The notes below the pieces were generated by a model, which was given only the letters and a program-made list of their open reading frames with translations, had not been told where the DNA came from and did not search any database. Below, in pieces: positions 1 through 7,154 of a DNA stretch of 21,409 nt. Location of the stretch: positions 1-21,409 of the IMG/VR virus record IMGVR_UViG_3300036944_000665. One strand, given 5' to 3'. A program made the position numbers and the translations under genes. The DNA comes from a virus. The number at the start of each line of letters is the position of its first letter. Within the stretch, counting starts at the first letter, position 1.

Positions 1-29
1 ATACGCAACTCAAAGTTGCCTAAACGCTT

Positions 30-35
30 TACAAT
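30..35 (+). promoter_or_regulatory. Candidate -10 hexamer of a leaderless promoter
   Basis: TACAAT lies 6 nt before the GTG codon at 42, so a transcript starting about 7 nt after the hexamer would begin at the start codon itself. The same geometry recurs at several other genes here. No convincing -35 is visible in the few bases available upstream. Promoter function is inferred from position and sequence only. Confidence 0.45.
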
Positions 36-41
36 ATAAGG

Positions 42-284
42 GTGAGCACAGACCACGAGCATGAGCAGAGGATTCGTTCTCAGCTAAGGCAAGTCCGGTT
101 GTGCACACTAGTTCTTGAAGACATCAACAGTGATGTCGCCGACCCAAGCACTGCCGACTCAAGAGCCGACTTGCTAATCGCAACAGAGAACCTTGTCATC
201 GAAGCAATCAAACTCGTTGAGCAGGCAAGAGCTCTCGCCTGGAACCAAGAACCAATGCAGATACCACCGAACACAGTCATCTAG
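42..284 (+). CDS. Small helical protein, function unknown
   Basis: An 80-aa protein with GTG start, beginning MSTDHEHEQR. It is mostly charged and amphipathic helix (about residues 5-30 and 40-70), without membrane segment, signal peptide or cysteine motif. There is no good Shine-Dalgarno sequence; the GTG sits 6 nt after a TACAAT hexamer, which supports leaderless translation and this start. It ends 10 nt before the large structural gene and is probably the first gene of the rightward run ending with the endolysin at 5147. A small tail-assembly or late protein is possible by position, but I do not recognise the family. Confidence 0.7.
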   Translation: MSTDHEHEQRIRSQLRQVRLCTLVLEDINSDVADPSTADSRADLLIATENLVIEAIKLVEQARALAWNQEPMQIPPNTVI

Positions 285-294
285 AAAGTAAGCG

Positions 295-3200
295 ATGCTA
301 CGTCCTGAAAAGGGCGAGGGAGAGCGTCCAGCTAAGTTTCACAATTCAATAAAAAAAGCACCGCTGATTTTCACAACGGCGCTTCTTGTAGGTTTCCCGC
401 TCTGTCTAGGACAGGCGGCGATAGCCTCTACTTCTTCTTTCGGACTAGACCGACTACAATACCAATCGCAAACAGCACGAGGTATGCTGACACAAAGCCT
501 ACCCAAAAGCTATCAAGGTTCACGGTTACTGTCATCTACATCACTTCCTTCCGAGTCTGAGATTTCTTCTCTTGAGTCTACTCTATCAGGCTATAAGGCA
601 AAACTAACATCACTAAAAGCTAAAGTCGAAAGCGATTATCCAGACCTAGCCGGCTTAGTCGCTTCACTTGAGCAAGAGATTTCTCTTCTAGCTCAGGACA
701 TCGCTACCGCTAAATCTGCTCGAGCCGCTCTAGCCACCAACATTTCAGCCGTAACAAAGGCAACTGAGAAGTATAACTCTATTCTTGAAACCAAGTCCAC
801 GACCAAAGCAGCTCTCGAGGCAGCAACCTCAGCTCTAACCACAGCCAAGTCAAATCACGAGACAGCAAAGTCTGCCACCACTACAGCAGCAGCAAACCTC
901 ACAAAGGCAACAACAGACTTAGCCACTGCTAAGACTACCAACACCACAGCCAAAGCAGACTTAGCCAAAGCCAGCACCGAATACACTACTGCGCTACAAG
1001 CTCGTGATGCAGCTCAAGCCATTCTGACTCAGGTTACTGCGCAGCGTAACTCAACCTCTGCGACAGTCACTCAGGCAACTGCAAATCTTGCAGCAGCAAC
1101 CTCAACACTTACTCAAGCAAGACTAGACCTTACCGCTGCTCGTGACGCTAGAACTGCTGCGCAGTCTCAGTACTCGGCAGCATTAGCCAACTACAGCTCA
1201 GCATCAGCAACCACACAGCAAGCGCAAGCAGCTTACGACTCTATCTATCAACAACTGCAAACTGCTAACCAGGCGCTTGCTCAAGCTCAGTCTAACTACG
1301 ATACCAATCTGATACCAGACCCAAACTGGACAGCACCAACTTACCAACAAGAGCGTACTCGTCAAGTAGAACGAACCAGGACTGTTCAAGTTACTACTCT
1401 TGTTCCGACTACAACCGTAGTTGCAACTGGCGGAGTCCTCGCAGAAGTCTTCAACCGAAACGGGTATAACAACGCACCGCCAATGCCATACGCAGGCGAG
1501 ACTCCTATGTATAGCACCATCGTCTCAAACATCGACTTCAACTGGGGTTCCGGTCAGGTCCTGCAGTCTGGACGCAGCGAAGACGTTATCGTTCGCTTTA
1601 CTGGCAACCTGCTTGTTCCAGAAGACGGCTACTATCAGTTCTACACCCCAGCCGATGACGGCACTAAACTCAACATTGCCGGCATGGAACTCATCGACGA
1701 CTGGTATGACAAGGGCGGCGGCGGTTCTATCTCCGACCCTGTATGGATTAGAGCAGGCATCTTCTACCCGTTCACACTTCACTATTATGAAAACGGTGGT
1801 GGAGCATCAGTATCTTTCTACAGCTACAATCCACAAACCGGTTTCTCAATTGTCCCTGCAACCTGGATCGGCAGTGGCTCTCAGCAGATAACTACTTACG
1901 AAGAAGTAACCACGTCACAGATTGAGACCTATTACGAGACTGAGACCTACTACACCACCGAGCCAGTTCTCACACAGGGGACAATAAACGTGGACATCGG
2001 TGAAGGCGGTCAGGCCACATTTACAGCGCCAGCCGGTGCAGTATTTATTTCTGCTAATCTACGTTATGAGTCATACAACGACCCGACTTGCGGAGCCGAC
2101 GTCTCACAGACTCTGCAGCCAGGTGTAACTTCAACATTGTCCCAAATAACCCTCTCAGCCGACAACTCAATTTGGGGCGACCCTTGCGGTGGACAAGTCA
2201 AGCACCTCGTTGGAACTCTTACTTATCTAGGCCAGCCGACCGCCAATCTAATCAACGACCCGGCACTTCTTCCAGCAGTCGAAGCAGCTCAGCAAACAGT
2301 CAATACACTGAGTGAGCAACTTGCTACAGCAGCAGCCAACGTAGCCTCGACAGTACCGGCAACAGACGAGACTCAAGCCTCACTAACACAAGCATCGACT
2401 ACACTACAAAACGCTAACACTGTAGTAGCCGCTGCAGAGCTAGTAGAAGCCCAAGCTCAAACGTCAAAGGATGCAGCAGAGTCGAGCCTAACACTAGGTG
2501 AGTCAGCACTAACCACCGCAGACGCAGACGTGGTCACTGCCACAGCGGCTTTAGACGAGGCTTCTACAAAACTGACTAGTGCTACAACAGCAAGAGACGA
2601 AGCTCAGTCAGACAGCGATGCCGCCGTGCTAGCCGAGTCAGCAGCAGCTATAGCACTCACCACAGCAGAGTCAGAAGTCACCACAGCAGAGTCAGCCGAG
2701 GCTACCGCCTTAACAGCCGTTTCCAATGCCGAATCTCTAGTCACTGAAAAAGAGTCGCTAGACTCAACAGTTGACGGGCAGCTCGATGCAGCTCTTGAAG
2801 AGAAGAACTCAGCTGAGTCCGACGCGCAGTCTACCCAAGCACAATACGCTTCTGCAATCGCAGCAGCATCAGCTTCTAAGCCAGACTTCTCCACACTAGA
2901 GACTGAACTTGCTAAGCCTAAGCCAGACCCAGAAGAAACAGGCAGCGAGGAGATTCCAGAAGAACTTTCTGCTGAGAACCTTCTAGAGGTAGACCTTGAA
3001 AAAGTCGACCCGACTGAGCTTACACCTGCACAGGCAGAGCAACTAGTCGAAGCCGCTCTCGAAACCTTTGAGACAGCAGAGCAAGGCTCGCCAGAGTATG
3101 AGCAGGCTCTTGATGCTCTATACCTTGCAGCTGAGCAAGACGACATCGAGCTTTCACCTGAACTTGCTGCGGTGCCAGGTCTTGCTGCAGCCGTTGAAGT

Positions 3201-3384
3201 TTTGAACTTCCTTGGCAACGCTGGCGCTGACATGTCGCCTGAAGTTCGTGAGCAATCAGAAAAAGTAGTGGTCACTGCAGTTGTTGCCGCAGGTGTCGCA
3301 GTTCAAAGTGCCGCGGCGGCTGCAACCACTGCCGCTGCATCAGCTTCCGCTCCATCAGGCGGTTCAAGAAGAGTAGGAAAGTAA
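295..3384 (+). CDS. Large coiled-coil structural protein with PA14-like domain (candidate tail fibre/minor tail protein)
   Basis: A 1029-aa protein. Residues about 1-45 form a signal-peptide-like N-terminus: basic start, hydrophobic stretch at about 22-38, then AIAS. Residues about 85-345 are a long Ala/Thr/Ser/Gln-rich coiled coil. At about 380-525 lies a PA14-like beta domain, recognisable from FTGNLLVPEDGYYQF, PADDGTKL and the WIRAG...Y.F.L.YYENGG pattern. PA14 domains bind carbohydrates in many surface proteins. The domain is bracketed by Thr/Tyr/Val-rich linkers. A second beta-rich segment with two cysteines (about 560-665) precedes another Ala-rich coiled coil (660-880), an acidic Pro/Glu stretch (880-930) and an Ala-rich tail ending in GGSRRVGK. 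Placement just upstream of the lysis genes fits a host-recognition fibre or adhesin. Whether it is in the virion or exported to the cell surface is unresolved because of the signal-like N-terminus. Confidence 0.8.
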   Translation: MLRPEKGEGERPAKFHNSIKKAPLIFTTALLVGFPLCLGQAAIASTSSFGLDRLQYQSQTARGMLTQSLPKSYQGSRLLSSTSLPSESEISSLESTLSGYKAKLTSLKAKVESDYPDLAGLVASLEQEISLLAQDIATAKSARAALATNISAVTKATEKYNSILETKSTTKAALEAATSALTTAKSNHETAKSATTTAAANLTKATTDLATAKTTNTTAKADLAKASTEYTTALQARDAAQAILTQVTAQRNSTSATVTQATANLAAATSTLTQARLDLTAARDARTAAQSQYSAALANYSSASATTQQAQAAYDSIYQQLQTANQALAQAQSNYDTNLIPDPNWTAPTYQQERTRQVERTRTVQVTTLVPTTTVVATGGVLAEVFNRNGYNNAPPMPYAGETPMYSTIVSNIDFNWGSGQVLQSGRSEDVIVRFTGNLLVPEDGYYQFYTPADDGTKLNIAGMELIDDWYDKGGGGSISDPVWIRAGIFYPFTLHYYENGGGASVSFYSYNPQTGFSIVPATWIGSGSQQITTYEEVTTSQIETYYETETYYTTEPVLTQGTINVDIGEGGQATFTAPAGAVFISANLRYESYNDPTCGADVSQTLQPGVTSTLSQITLSADNSIWGDPCGGQVKHLVGTLTYLGQPTANLINDPALLPAVEAAQQTVNTLSEQLATAAANVASTVPATDETQASLTQASTTLQNANTVVAAAELVEAQAQTSKDAAESSLTLGESALTTADADVVTATAALDEASTKLTSATTARDEAQSDSDAAVLAESAAAIALTTAESEVTTAESAEATALTAVSNAESLVTEKESLDSTVDGQLDAALEEKNSAESDAQSTQAQYASAIAAASASKPDFSTLETELAKPKPDPEETGSEEIPEELSAENLLEVDLEKVDPTELTPAQAEQLVEAALETFETAEQGSPEYEQALDALYLAAEQDDIELSPELAAVPGLAAAVEVLNFLGNAGADMSPEVREQSEKVVVTAVVAAGVAVQSAAAAATTAAASASAPSGGSRRVGK

Positions 3385-3385
3385 C

Positions 3386-3802
3386 ATGTACGAATACAGA
3401 GTCAAGAGTGTCTTAGCCGTAGTCGACGGAGATACCATCGATGTAGACATCGACTTAGGCTTTGACATCTCAATAACCAAGCGAGTTCGTCTTGCTGGTA
3501 TTGACACACCAGAGTCTCGCACCGCAGATAAGGCAGAAAAGGCGCTAGGTCTAGAAGTCAAAGAGCTTCTCAAGAAGAAACTAAAAGCCGCGACTAACAT
3601 CGTTATTAGAACAGAGAAGCCAGACTCATCAGAGAAGTACGGTCGTGTTCTCGGCTGGCTCTACCTTGACGGAGACGGCGAGTCAGTCAACCACGCACTT
3701 ATCGCAGGCGGATACGCATGGGGTTACACTGGTGACGCAAAGGTAAAAGACTTTGAAGAACTAAAAGCTAAACGAGCACTAGCTCAGAAAGAAGAAAACT
3801 AA
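3386..3802 (+). CDS. Staphylococcal nuclease (thermonuclease) homologue
   Basis: A 138-aa SNase-like OB-fold nuclease, expected to be a Ca2+-dependent phosphodiesterase on DNA or RNA. The family signature is complete: VVDGDT (metal ligand D14), RLAGIDTPE (R35, D40, E43) and YGRVLGWLYLDG (R87), which match the catalytic Arg/Asp/Glu/Arg set of the family. No signal peptide or membrane segment is seen, so it should act inside the infected cell or be packaged. It starts one base after the stop of the large structural gene, and its stop overlaps the next start (TAATG), so it is translated within the late/lysis operon. Roles in host DNA breakdown or clearing DNA at lysis are guesses. Confidence 0.9.
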   Translation: MYEYRVKSVLAVVDGDTIDVDIDLGFDISITKRVRLAGIDTPESRTADKAEKALGLEVKELLKKKLKAATNIVIRTEKPDSSEKYGRVLGWLYLDGDGESVNHALIAGGYAWGYTGDAKVKDFEELKAKRALAQKEEN

Positions 3803-4053
3803 TGAAGAACTTCCTAAAAGGTCTGTTCAAAGACATCATTGACCAAGCGTGGACATTGCTAGGTATGGCAGTGGCGTGGTTAGTTCTTGAAGGTTCTGCA
3901 AAGGACCTAACTGGAAACCTAATCATCATCACTCTTTGCGTCTGGATTATCACCTTCCCTCTACGCTACGAAAAGCCAGAGGAAGAAGAGAAGCCGGCTC
4001 CTAAGAAGCCAGTCGCTCGTAAGAAGCCTGCTGCCAAAAAAGACGCTAAGTAA
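3802..4053 (+). CDS. Small two-helix membrane protein, candidate holin
   Basis: An 83-aa protein with a short amphipathic N-terminus, two predicted membrane helices (about residues 16-31 and 36-54) separated by a short charged turn, and a hydrophilic C-terminal tail of about 28 residues rich in Lys, Pro and Ala. Two helices, small size, a strongly basic tail and a position two genes before the endolysin are the usual features of a class II holin. The start overlaps the stop of the nuclease gene by one base. The tail resembles the Lys/Pro/Ala linker of the endolysin. Holin function is inferred from topology and context; no family signature is recognised. Confidence 0.75.
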   Translation: MKNFLKGLFKDIIDQAWTLLGMAVAWLVLEGSAKDLTGNLIIITLCVWIITFPLRYEKPEEEEKPAPKKPVARKKPAAKKDAK

Positions 4054-4054
4054 C

Positions 4055-4261
4055 TTGCCAGAGCCGACACCTATTGAGCATCACGCCATCTGGCTTGAGG
4101 CGCACTACGCAATGGGAAAGATCGAAGTCCAGCAAGGTTTTATTTTTGACTGGCGCGAGCGCTCTAGTTTCATAAAGAATTACATCGCTGATAGAACTCG
4201 TTCGTTCGGCCAAGTCGAGCAGTCTGCTGACGAAATAGAATCAGATAAAGCCAACAACTAA
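4055..4261 (+). CDS. Short unknown protein in the lysis operon
   Basis: A 68-aa protein that appears to use TTG, one base after the stop of the membrane protein (TAACTTG), beginning MPEPTPIEHH. It is charged and helical (IWLEAHYAMGKIEVQQGF, then RERSSFIKNYIADRTR), without membrane segments or cysteines. Tight spacing on both sides and uninterrupted coding support a real gene. No downstream ATG would give a better start. Its place between candidate holin and endolysin suggests a lysis accessory or late protein, but the family is unknown. Confidence 0.6.
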   Translation: MPEPTPIEHHAIWLEAHYAMGKIEVQQGFIFDWRERSSFIKNYIADRTRSFGQVEQSADEIESDKANN

Positions 4262-4283
4262 CACAACCAATAGAGGAGAGAAC

Positions 4284-5147
4284 ATGGCCAAGGCACAGTT
4301 CCCAATCGACGGAAAGCTAGGTAAGGACTTCAAAGCCACCTCGCTGATGGGTATGCGTATCCACCCCGTCACAAAGCAGAAGAAACACCACAACGGCACA
4401 GACATCTGGTCGCCACACGAGCCATGTAACATCGAGGCTCCTTATGACGGCAAGGTGCTAGAAGCCAAGAAGTCTACCGCTCCAGGCGGAGGCTTTGGTA
4501 ACTACGTAATCCTTCTTCACAAAATCAACGGCAAGAGCTACACAACTCTTTATGCTCACATGAAGGACGACTCAATCAAGGTCAAGAAGGGTCAGAAGGT
4601 TCTTGCAGGCCAGATGCTTGGCAAGATGGGCACAACTGGTATGTCTACCGGTAAGCACCTACACTGGGAGCTTCGCCTCGGCAGCTCACACATCTGGGAC
4701 GCAAACGGCAAGAACTACATTGAGCCAATCGGTTTCTTCAAGGCGCTCATCGCTCAGGAGAAGGCAATCGCCTCTGCTGCAGTAGTCGCTAAAGAAGACG
4801 ACCCAGTTGCACCAGCTCCAACACACGATGCAGCACAGGCAGCAAAGGTAGACGCACAGCTAAAGGCAGCAAAGGTAGAAGCACCAAAGCCAGCAGCTAA
4901 GCCAGCGGCTAAGCCAGTCGCAGCAAAGCCTGCGGTCACTAAGATTGCAAACCCAGGCTACCCTGGCGCGTACATCAAAATCGGCTCTAAGGGAGACGCA
5001 GTGAAGTTTATCCAGCAGCAGCTAAAGCTTGTTGTGACTGGTAACTTTGAGGCAGGCACCGACAAGGCAGTCAAGGCACTGCAGAAGAAGCACGGTCTAC
5101 TGGTTGACGGTATCGTCGGTCCAAAGACCTGGGCTTTCCTAGACTAA
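4284..5147 (+). CDS. Endolysin: M23 metallopeptidase plus peptidoglycan-binding domain
   Basis: A 287-aa lytic enzyme. Residues about 20-155 form an M23 (lysostaphin/LytM-type) zinc endopeptidase domain with HNGTD (H36, D40), YAHM (H92) and GKHLHWE (H125, H127), so the zinc ligands and catalytic His are present. It should cut peptide cross-bridges of peptidoglycan. An Ala/Lys/Pro repeat linker (about 165-215) leads to a C-terminal PG_binding_1 domain (about 220-287) with IGSKGDAVKFIQQQL and DGIVGPKTW motifs. There is no signal peptide, so release should depend on a holin, probably the 3802-4053 product. A strong ribosome-binding site, AGGAGAG, ends 4 nt before the ATG. A bidirectional terminator follows directly, making this the last gene of the rightward operon. 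Confidence 0.93.
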   Translation: MAKAQFPIDGKLGKDFKATSLMGMRIHPVTKQKKHHNGTDIWSPHEPCNIEAPYDGKVLEAKKSTAPGGGFGNYVILLHKINGKSYTTLYAHMKDDSIKVKKGQKVLAGQMLGKMGTTGMSTGKHLHWELRLGSSHIWDANGKNYIEPIGFFKALIAQEKAIASAAVVAKEDDPVAPAPTHDAAQAAKVDAQLKAAKVEAPKPAAKPAAKPVAAKPAVTKIANPGYPGAYIKIGSKGDAVKFIQQQLKLVVTGNFEAGTDKAVKALQKKHGLLVDGIVGPKTWAFLD

Positions 5148-5169
5148 TCCCGACAAGGATAGAAAAAAG

Positions 5170-5200
5170 CTCCCTGGCTAAACACCAGGGAGTTTTTCTT
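5170..5200. terminator. Bidirectional intrinsic terminator
   Basis: A perfect 8-bp stem (CTCCCTGG / CCAGGGAG) with a 7-nt loop is followed by TTTTTCTTT on the + strand and preceded by AAAAAA, which gives a U-run in the opposite direction. It sits between the convergent endolysin gene and the thioredoxin-like gene and should stop transcription from both sides. Confidence 0.92.
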
Positions 5201-5207
5201 TATTCAT

Positions 5208-5525
5208 CTACATGTAGAACTGAACGCAGCGTTCCACATTCGATACCGTCTGAATACCTCTGAGCGCGTGAACCTTTGTGCCATTCTTGTAGACAAGAAT
5301 CATTGGTACCTGGTTAGCTTCTGCGTCAATGACAAGCTGCTCTTCAGTGGCGCAGTCTACCTTGAACGCGGTCACGCTTCCAGGAAAACTTTCCACCATC
5401 TTCTGTAGAGAGATTTCAACCACTGTCGAGATGTCTCCATCAAGTACAAATCCAACTAGCACTAGACCAGATGCGTCTAGTACGTCAGCTTGATACGTAG
5501 ATAATGTCGTGTTTGCGATTGTCAT
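5208..5525 (-). CDS. Thioredoxin-fold protein lacking the CxxC active site
   Basis: A 105-aa protein that keeps the thioredoxin pattern: a beta strand at LVLVGFVLDGD, then VTAFKVDC, a helix, and VPMILVYKNGTKVHALRG with the cis-proline loop (Pro before MILVYKNG). The WCGPC motif expected after the LVLVGF strand is absent; that position reads LDGDISTV. Cysteines remain at about 59 and 101 only. It is unlikely to be an ordinary disulfide reductase and may be a binding or structural relative. It is the last gene of the leftward run, before the bidirectional terminator. No Shine-Dalgarno is seen, but a TAGAAT hexamer lies 7 nt before the ATG. Fold assignment is fairly firm; function unknown. Confidence 0.75.
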   Translation of the reverse strand: MTIANTTLSTYQADVLDASGLVLVGFVLDGDISTVVEISLQKMVESFPGSVTAFKVDCATEEQLVIDAEANQVPMILVYKNGTKVHALRGIQTVSNVERCVQFYM

Positions 5526-5532
5526 GATGACT

Positions 5533-5538
5533 ATTCTA
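5533..5538 (-). promoter_or_regulatory. Candidate -10 hexamer (leaderless) for the thioredoxin-like gene
   Basis: On the minus strand TAGAAT lies 7 nt before the ATG at 5525, in the 19-bp gap after the preceding stop codon. Spacing matches other TANNNT-start arrangements in this window. The -35 region is weak. Confidence 0.35.
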
Positions 5539-5544
5539 TTACGG

Positions 5545-5751
5545 CTAGTACAGTACGACTAGCTTTAGAACGTTCCACAAGACCGTGATGCTAGCAGTCA
5601 AGGCAACTATGTATAGACCTCGTTTTACCCAACTACTGTAGTGCAACACCGCCATCACAACGCCGACAATGTAGGCGACTATCAATGCCAACATGCCAGG
5701 CCAGTAGCCAATGTACTCACCAAAGCGAATGAACCAAATGTCTTGTATCAC
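5545..5751 (-). CDS. Small two-helix membrane protein, unknown
   Basis: From GTG at 5751 the product is 68 aa with two hydrophobic segments, about residues 18-38 (PGMLALIVAYIVGVVMAVL) and 46-66 (LYIVALTASITVLWNVLKLV). I chose the GTG because it overlaps the upstream stop codon as GTGA, the coupling seen between many genes here, with AAGG just upstream; an in-frame ATG at 5781 would add 10 residues and lengthen the overlap. No family is recognised. Two helices could suit a holin-like or superinfection-exclusion role, but position in the accessory run gives no direct support. Confidence 0.65.
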   Translation of the reverse strand: MIQDIWFIRFGEYIGYWPGMLALIVAYIVGVVMAVLHYSSWVKRGLYIVALTASITVLWNVLKLVVLY

Positions 5752-6068
5752 TGTTCTACCTTTTCTATTCTCTGTACCCACGTAGTTTTACGCAGAGTAA
5801 AAATGTCAGCCGGTGAGATTCCCTCACAGATTAGCGACATGCCTGGTCCGACCTCACAGAAGATACCTTTGATGGTAAACCATTCACCATCTGCTCTCAT
5901 GTCTTTTGCGTGTAGCCTAGAAGTACTGTGCTCACTATTGCCTAGCCCTTTGCCAGGCTCACGTAGGCCACGCTTGTTGTCTAAGTCAATAGTGTATCGG
6001 CTTGTTTCAGTGTAGACATGCCAAACACCTTCACCAATTCCGTCTAGTGAGCTGACTTCCTGACTCAC
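5748..6068 (-). CDS. Unknown protein, probably beta-rich
   Basis: A 106-aa protein with GTG start one base after the stop of the preceding gene. The segment GVWHVYTETSRYTIDLDNKRGLREPG resembles short beta-hairpin modules of the type W-x-V-x-T-x(S)-x-Y-x-L-D-L-D-x-x-x-x-x-R-x-P-G that I associate with small actinobacterial and actinophage proteins; this is recalled pattern similarity, not a search result. No membrane segment or catalytic motif is seen. Its end overlaps the membrane protein gene by 4 nt (GTGA). Function unknown. Confidence 0.7.
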   Translation of the reverse strand: MSQEVSSLDGIGEGVWHVYTETSRYTIDLDNKRGLREPGKGLGNSEHSTSRLHAKDMRADGEWFTIKGIFCEVGPGMSLICEGISPADIFTLRKTTWVQRIEKVEQ

Positions 6069-6069
6069 T

Positions 6070-6405
6070 TTACTTGGCCTTTACTGACGAACGTTGTGAG
6101 GTACTGGACTGCTTCTTTGACGAAGCGCTTGAGCCTTGGCTTCTTGAACGCGTACCACTGGTTTTTGAAGTAGCTGATTCGCCACTTCCAGTTTGCTGGC
6201 TCTCGCTTGTAGGAGTGCTTTCCCATGTCTTTATCCCTTCGATTCCCTTGATTACTTTTTCAACGTCGATGGTTTTCTTCAACCTGTTTTCTGTGATTTC
6301 AGTGTTTACCCACTTGAGAATCTCAAGCTTTAGGCTGTGTGCGCCGTTGCGGTGTGCCAGCTTCTGCATTTCACTTAGCTGGTCGTAGATTGGTGTGTCA
6401 CTCAT
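6070..6405 (-). CDS. Unknown protein with helical N-terminus and Ser/Lys/Arg-rich tail
   Basis: A 111-aa protein starting MSDTPIYDQL. I chose the ATG at 6405 over an in-frame start at 6465 because it leaves an 8-nt overlap with the upstream gene instead of 68 nt and has AAAGGA upstream. Residues about 8-55 are helical (YDQLSEMQKLAHRNG...LKLEILKWVN); about 60-111 are low complexity with many Ser, Thr, Lys and Arg, ending SSVKAK. The basic disordered tail suggests nucleic-acid or protein contact, but this is only inference. Family not recognised. Confidence 0.65.
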   Translation of the reverse strand: MSDTPIYDQLSEMQKLAHRNGAHSLKLEILKWVNTEITENRLKKTIDVEKVIKGIEGIKTWESTPTSESQQTGSGESATSKTSGTRSRSQGSSASSKKQSSTSQRSSVKAK

Positions 6406-6583
6406 TCTCTGATTCCTTTTCTTTTCCAATGAGCTCCTCAATACGCTTGTACTGAATGAACCCAAGCTTTGTGCGCTGTTGCTCAGCGTCTAGTTTTGCC
6501 CAAACTTTTTTTATAACCTGTGGCTCAGACTTGCAGCAAACGCAATCTGGTCCGGTGTAGTACGGTTCTTTGAACTCTCTCAT
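6398..6583 (-). CDS. Short unknown protein with CVCC motif
   Basis: A 61-aa protein beginning MREFKEPYYTG. A cluster CVCC at residues 15-18 is followed by a charged helix (KKVWAKLDAEQQRTKLGFIQYKRIEELI). With only three nearby cysteines a full zinc site is not evident within one chain. The start overlaps the stop of the preceding 50-aa gene (ATGA), and its stop overlaps the next gene by 8 nt, so it belongs to a translationally coupled string. Function unknown. Confidence 0.65.
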   Translation of the reverse strand: MREFKEPYYTGPDCVCCKSEPQVIKKVWAKLDAEQQRTKLGFIQYKRIEELIGKEKESENE

Positions 6584-6732
6584 TCGTGACCCTCACAAGC
6601 CATGATTGCTTCATGCTCAGTTTGATAATTGTCCCAGCAGTTTGTTGTTGGCTGCTGCACGAAAAACAGTACTCCAATGATTATTAGAGCGTACGCAATC
6701 GTAGTGTAAATAAGCTTAGTGTCGCCAGTCAC
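6580..6732 (-). CDS. 50-aa single-pass membrane protein, unknown
   Basis: A short gene starting GTG at 6732, inside the end of the zinc-finger gene, and ending in TGA that overlaps the next ATG as ATGA. The product begins MTGDTKLIYT, has one strongly hydrophobic segment at about residues 9-26 (YTTIAYALIIIGVLFFVQ), and a polar C-terminus with cysteines at 32 and 46. A stop codon two codons before the GTG makes this the earliest possible start. Without it there would be a gap of about 130 nt in an otherwise overlapping run. Function unknown. Confidence 0.6.
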   Translation of the reverse strand: MTGDTKLIYTTIAYALIIIGVLFFVQQPTTNCWDNYQTEHEAIMACEGHE

Positions 6733-6958
6733 GGTTTAGCCCAGCCTTTACTCCGATAGGGTGTCCGTCGCCATCCCACAACACGTGCTTCTTTACAAAC
6801 AGCCAAAAGTCATTGTAGTCGAAGTCGTAAGCTCTTCTTGAGTTTGGGTCTGAAGCTCTGCGCTCTCTGTAGTAGTGCATTGAGCATGGGCCAGTCTTTG
6901 CGTGCGACACCTTGTCACAGCCAGAGTAGTCACATCGTTGTCTATTTGTGGTTGCCAT
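6716..6958 (-). CDS. Small zinc-binding protein (C-x4-C ... C-x2-H)
   Basis: An 80-aa protein with an N-terminal zinc motif: C9, C14, C25 and H28 in the arrangement CDYSGC-(10)-CSMHYYRERR. Motifs of the form C-x4-C...G-x-C-x2-HY-x-R are common in small phage proteins and next to HNH or replication proteins, and suggest nucleic-acid or protein contact. The C-terminal half (FDYNDFWLFVKKHV...) has no recognised motif; the histidine needed for an HNH nuclease is not seen. The gene overlaps its upstream neighbour by 17 nt and its downstream neighbour by 17 nt. Confidence 0.7.
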   Translation of the reverse strand: MATTNRQRCDYSGCDKVSHAKTGPCSMHYYRERRASDPNSRRAYDFDYNDFWLFVKKHVLWDGDGHPIGVKAGLNRDWRH

Positions 6959-7154
6959 CTCGTCTTACTCCTAGTCTAATCCAGATTCGCTCGTGTACGT
7001 AGTAAAGTCCTGACTCGCCGAGTGTCTGTAGAAGAGCCACAGCTAGCCCGACTTCCCAGCTTCCAGTAAAAAGGTAAGTTATCGTAAACATCATTACGTT
7101 GTGGAAGATGTACCAGCTTATTGTCTTGTATAGACTTCGTTTCTTGCTTTCCAC
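6942..7154 (-). CDS. DUF2061-family membrane protein
   Basis: A 70-aa protein starting at GTG. The pattern KRSLYKTISWYIFHN, then TYLFTGSWEVGLAVALLQT, then YYVHERIWIRLG matches DUF2061 (small predicted membrane proteins with RS-x-x-KT-x-SW and YY-x-HER-x-W signatures), recalled from the family, not searched. Two hydrophobic segments are at about residues 14-30 and 34-50. The start shares one base with the upstream stop (TAGTG). Biochemical function of the family is not known to me. Confidence 0.75.
   Translation of the reverse strand: MESKKRSLYKTISWYIFHNVMMFTITYLFTGSWEVGLAVALLQTLGESGLYYVHERIWIRLGVRRDGNHK

Noticed and set aside
2604-3275. Long minus-strand open frame (223 codons) rich in Ser/Ala inside the structural gene
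   Set aside because: It is the complement of the Ala/Thr/Ser/Glu-rich coiled-coil gene; its serine- and alanine-laden composition follows from the repetitive codons opposite, and it has no start signals.
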